A DNA stretch of 15,814 nt. Origin: CAZMCC01 sp964564695. GTDB lineage: Bacteria > Planctomycetota > Phycisphaerae > Phycisphaerales > UBA1924. Below are positions 14,438 to 15,814 of this stretch, one piece after another (position 1 is the first letter of the stretch; each line of letters begins with the position of its first letter). The DNA is taken from assembly GCA_964564695.1 (NCBI GenBank), contig CAZMCC010000093.1, positions 1 to 15,814 of the forward strand, read 5' to 3'. The notes under the pieces are model-generated. The model was given only the letters and a program-made list of their open reading frames with translations. It was not told the DNA's origin and ran no database searches. The position numbers and the translations under genes are program-made.

Positions 14438-14793
14438 TCCTGGTCGACACCTCTGTGTGGGCCGAGCACATCCGGTCGTCAGTCGTGGCGCTCCAAGGCG
14501 TGCTGGATCAAGGCGAGGCGGCAGTGCATGACTTTGTGATCGGCGAGTTGCTCCTGGGGCACATCAAGCGCGGCGCGACGTTCATGATGATGCTGGATCA
14601 TCTCGCCCGAACACCCGCGTGCGAGCACGCCGAGGTCGTGGCGCTCGTCCGCTCGGCGAAGCTCGAAGGAACGGGGATCGGTTGGGTCGATGCCCACCTC
14701 ATCGCGTCGTGCCGACTGGCCGGTGCGTCGCTGTGGACGCTCGATCGCGCCCAGCGCTTGGCGGCTGTTCGCGCCAACGTCACGGTCGTCTGA
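14434..14793 (+). CDS. vapC: VapC PIN-domain toxin (ribonuclease)
   Basis: 119 residues, near the usual VapC length of about 125-135. The PIN acidic residues are all present: D5 in MILVDTSVWAEH, E38 in FVIGELLLG, D86 in GIGWVDAHLIAS and D104 in LWTLDRAQRL. PIN toxins are magnesium-dependent ribonucleases that cleave tRNA or rRNA when free of antitoxin. The GTG start at 14434 overlaps the vapB stop and has AAGGAAG just upstream, so translation is coupled. It looks intact. The target RNA cannot be predicted. Confidence 0.93.
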   Translation: MILVDTSVWAEHIRSSVVALQGVLDQGEAAVHDFVIGELLLGHIKRGATFMMMLDHLARTPACEHAEVVALVRSAKLEGTGIGWVDAHLIASCRLAGASLWTLDRAQRLAAVRANVTVV

Positions 14794-14826
14794 CGCCATC
14801 GCCAAACGCCCCTACCCTGCCCCCCT

Positions 14827-15567
14827 ATGGCCATTCTCGTCAACGCCCAGACCCGCGTCATTTGTCAGGGGATTACCGGCTCCTTCGGGGCCGTGCACAC
14901 GAAGGGGTGCCTGCACTACGGCACGCAGTTGGTCGGCGGCGTCACCCCGGGCAAGGGGGGGACGAAGGACCCCAACGGGCTGCCGATTTTCGACACGGTG
15001 GAGCAGGCCGTGAAGGCGACGGGGGCGACGGCGACGATGATCTTCGTGCCGCCGAACTTTGCGGGGGACGCGATCCTGGAGGCGGCGGCGGCGGGGGTGA
15101 CACTGGTGTGCGCGATCACGGAGGGGGTGCCGGTTCAGGACATGATCCGGGTGCGGGCGGTGCTGGATGAGATGAACGGGGTGTGTGGCGGCACAGGCGT
15201 CTCGCCTGTGTCGGGGGTGAAGGCCACAAGCGGGACGCCTGTGCCACCTCGCGTCACGCTGGTGGGGCCGAACTGCCCGGGCGTGATCACGCCGGGGAAG
15301 AAGACGGGGACGGGGGACTCGGGGAGCGATACGTATACGAGCCTGGGCAAGGGCGGTGGGGGGTGCAAGATCGGGATCATGCCGGGGTACATCCACACGC
15401 ACGTGAGCGAGAGCAAACTGGGCAAGGCGGTGGGGATCGTCAGCCGGTCGGGGACGCTGACGTACGAGGCCGTGTGGCAGACGAGCCGGATCGGGCTGTG
15501 GCAGAGCGATTTCATGCACCCCGCCGACTACCGCGTTTCGCACGGCGTGTTCACGGACAGGCCCTAG
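14827..15567 (+). pseudogene. sucD: Succinyl-CoA ligase alpha subunit, with insertions and an aberrant C-terminus
   Basis: 246 residues from the ATG at 14827; normal SucD is about 290. The CoA-binding Rossmann domain is clear: TRVICQGITGSFGAVHTK (9-26), YGTQLVGGVTPGKGG (31-45), FVPPNFAGDAILEAAAAGV, AITEGVPVQDM, GPNCPGVITPG (147-157), IGIMPGYIH and VGIVSRSGTLTYEAVWQT (202-219). Three oddities: residues about 121-142 come from a double-palindrome repeat inserted in frame; residues about 158-179 are a Gly/Ser/Thr-rich insertion absent from other SucD; and from about residue 224 (nt 15496) homology stops, giving SDFMHPADYRVSHG in place of the conserved GIGGDP region. The ligase domain with the phosphorylated His is therefore missing and the product should be inactive. 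Rearrangement or chimeric assembly are both possible. sucC is not upstream, where vapC lies. Confidence 0.8.
15189..15246. repeat. REP-like double palindrome inside sucD
   Basis: Two hairpins in opposite orientation: CACAGGCG-TCT-CGCCTGTG (15192-15210) and CACAAGCG-GGA-CGCCTGTG (15225-15243, one wobble pair). The second is nearly the reverse complement of the first with flanking GG/CC, so the whole is an inverted repeat of about 22-base arms. In the sucD frame it reads GTGVSPVSGVKATSGTPVPP, a spurious-looking peptide that recurs in planctomycete and cyanobacterial proteins from such elements (recollection). It splits LDEMNG from VTLVGPNCPG, adjacent in normal SucD. Confidence 0.85.
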
Positions 15568-15658
15568 CCGGCGTTGCAATGACGACGTGACGCTGGCCGC
15601 GTTCCGCGTGGTGGCGCGTCAGCTGACGGAGTGGCACACGCTGTCGGCGGCGTATGCG

Positions 15659-15814
15659 CTAGGCGCGCGCCCGGCGGCGGAGGAGGCCGCGCTGCGGGTC
15701 GTAGGCGACGGCGGCGAGGACGAAGCACGCAATGGCCGTGCCGGTGACGACCGCCAGCGACACGCCGGTGAACCGGCCATACGCGCCGAAGCGCATCAGT
15801 TCGACGGCGTGCGT
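15659..15814 (-). CDS. C-terminus of a membrane protein (possibly an ABC transporter permease), partial
   Basis: 51 residues reading in from the window edge to a TAG at 15659-15661. One clear membrane helix (FTGVSLAVVTGTAIACFVLAAVAY, about 15-38 of the visible part) follows ELMRFGAYGRFTG and precedes a basic tail, DPQRGLLRRRARA, expected in the cytoplasm. The layout is that of the last helix of an ABC-2-type permease or a gliding/transport membrane protein, but the fragment is too short for a firm name. The 91 bases between this stop and the sucD frame stop (15568-15658) hold no gene that I can support. Confidence 0.5.
   Translation of the reverse strand, partial: THAVELMRFGAYGRFTGVSLAVVTGTAIACFVLAAVAYDPQRGLLRRRARA

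Noticed and set aside
15617..15628. 12-base perfect palindrome CGTCAGCTGACG containing CAGCTG
   Set aside because: Tempting given the M.PvuII-like enzyme, but CAGCTG also occurs elsewhere in the window (near 5014 and 6339) and no link to the R-M system can be shown.
15588..15814. A plus-strand open frame from the GTG at 15588 to the window edge
   Set aside because: The minus-strand frame over 15659-15814 has a clear membrane helix and basic tail; the plus frame has charged, low-complexity composition expected of a shadow.

Overview
The window looks like chromosome from a high-GC, Gram-negative-type bacterium, most likely a planctomycete of the Phycisphaerae kind. The pointers are very high GC in the backbone genes (1381-1440 counts 49 of 60 G+C), several families of intergenic inverted repeats of a type I associate with planctomycete genomes, a CPxC...CPEC zinc-ribbon membrane protein, an FG-GAP-type secreted protein start, and an orphan FlgM. 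The taxonomic call is inference; no rRNA or tRNA is present.

Layout. 1-260: broken start of a secreted FG-GAP-like protein (minus). 292-3050: two convergent glycosyltransferases (a GT4 fused to a Rossmann-like domain, and a GT2) separated by a double palindrome. 3051-4518: a secreted protein flanked by a 9-mer inverted repeat and a structured, gene-free leader. 4519-6944: FlgM, convergent by 3 bases with a minus-strand run of DUF4870 protein, zinc-ribbon membrane protein and M50/CBS site-2 protease. 7145-10706: a likely defence patch with a RhuM-family protein and, convergent to it, a two-gene restriction-modification operon (Mrr-like nuclease, then an M.PvuII-like cytosine-N4 methyltransferase) whose GC is clearly lower (8761-8820 counts 32 of 60). 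10949-14169 (minus): an archaeal-adenylate-kinase-like protein with a deoxyribosyltransferase-like tail, a Yellow/royal-jelly-type lipoprotein, and a secreted protein frameshifted at a poly-G tract. 14207-14793: a VapBC toxin-antitoxin pair with a recognisable promoter/operator and an apparently leaderless message. 14827-15567: sucD (succinyl-CoA ligase alpha) carrying an in-frame double-palindrome insertion and then losing homology. 15659-15814: C-terminus of a membrane protein on the minus strand.

How it fits together. Backbone genes for envelope glycan synthesis, membrane proteolysis and central metabolism are interleaved with selfish or defensive cassettes (R-M, RhuM, VapBC) and with palindromic repeats that sit mostly between genes but in one case inside sucD. 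Both ends of the window show genes that lose homology within a few hundred bases of the edge, which suggests contig-end artefacts or rearrangement. The most interesting items are the R-M pairing, the in-frame palindromic insertion in sucD, the kinase/deoxyribosyltransferase-like fusion, and the leaderless VapBC promoter.
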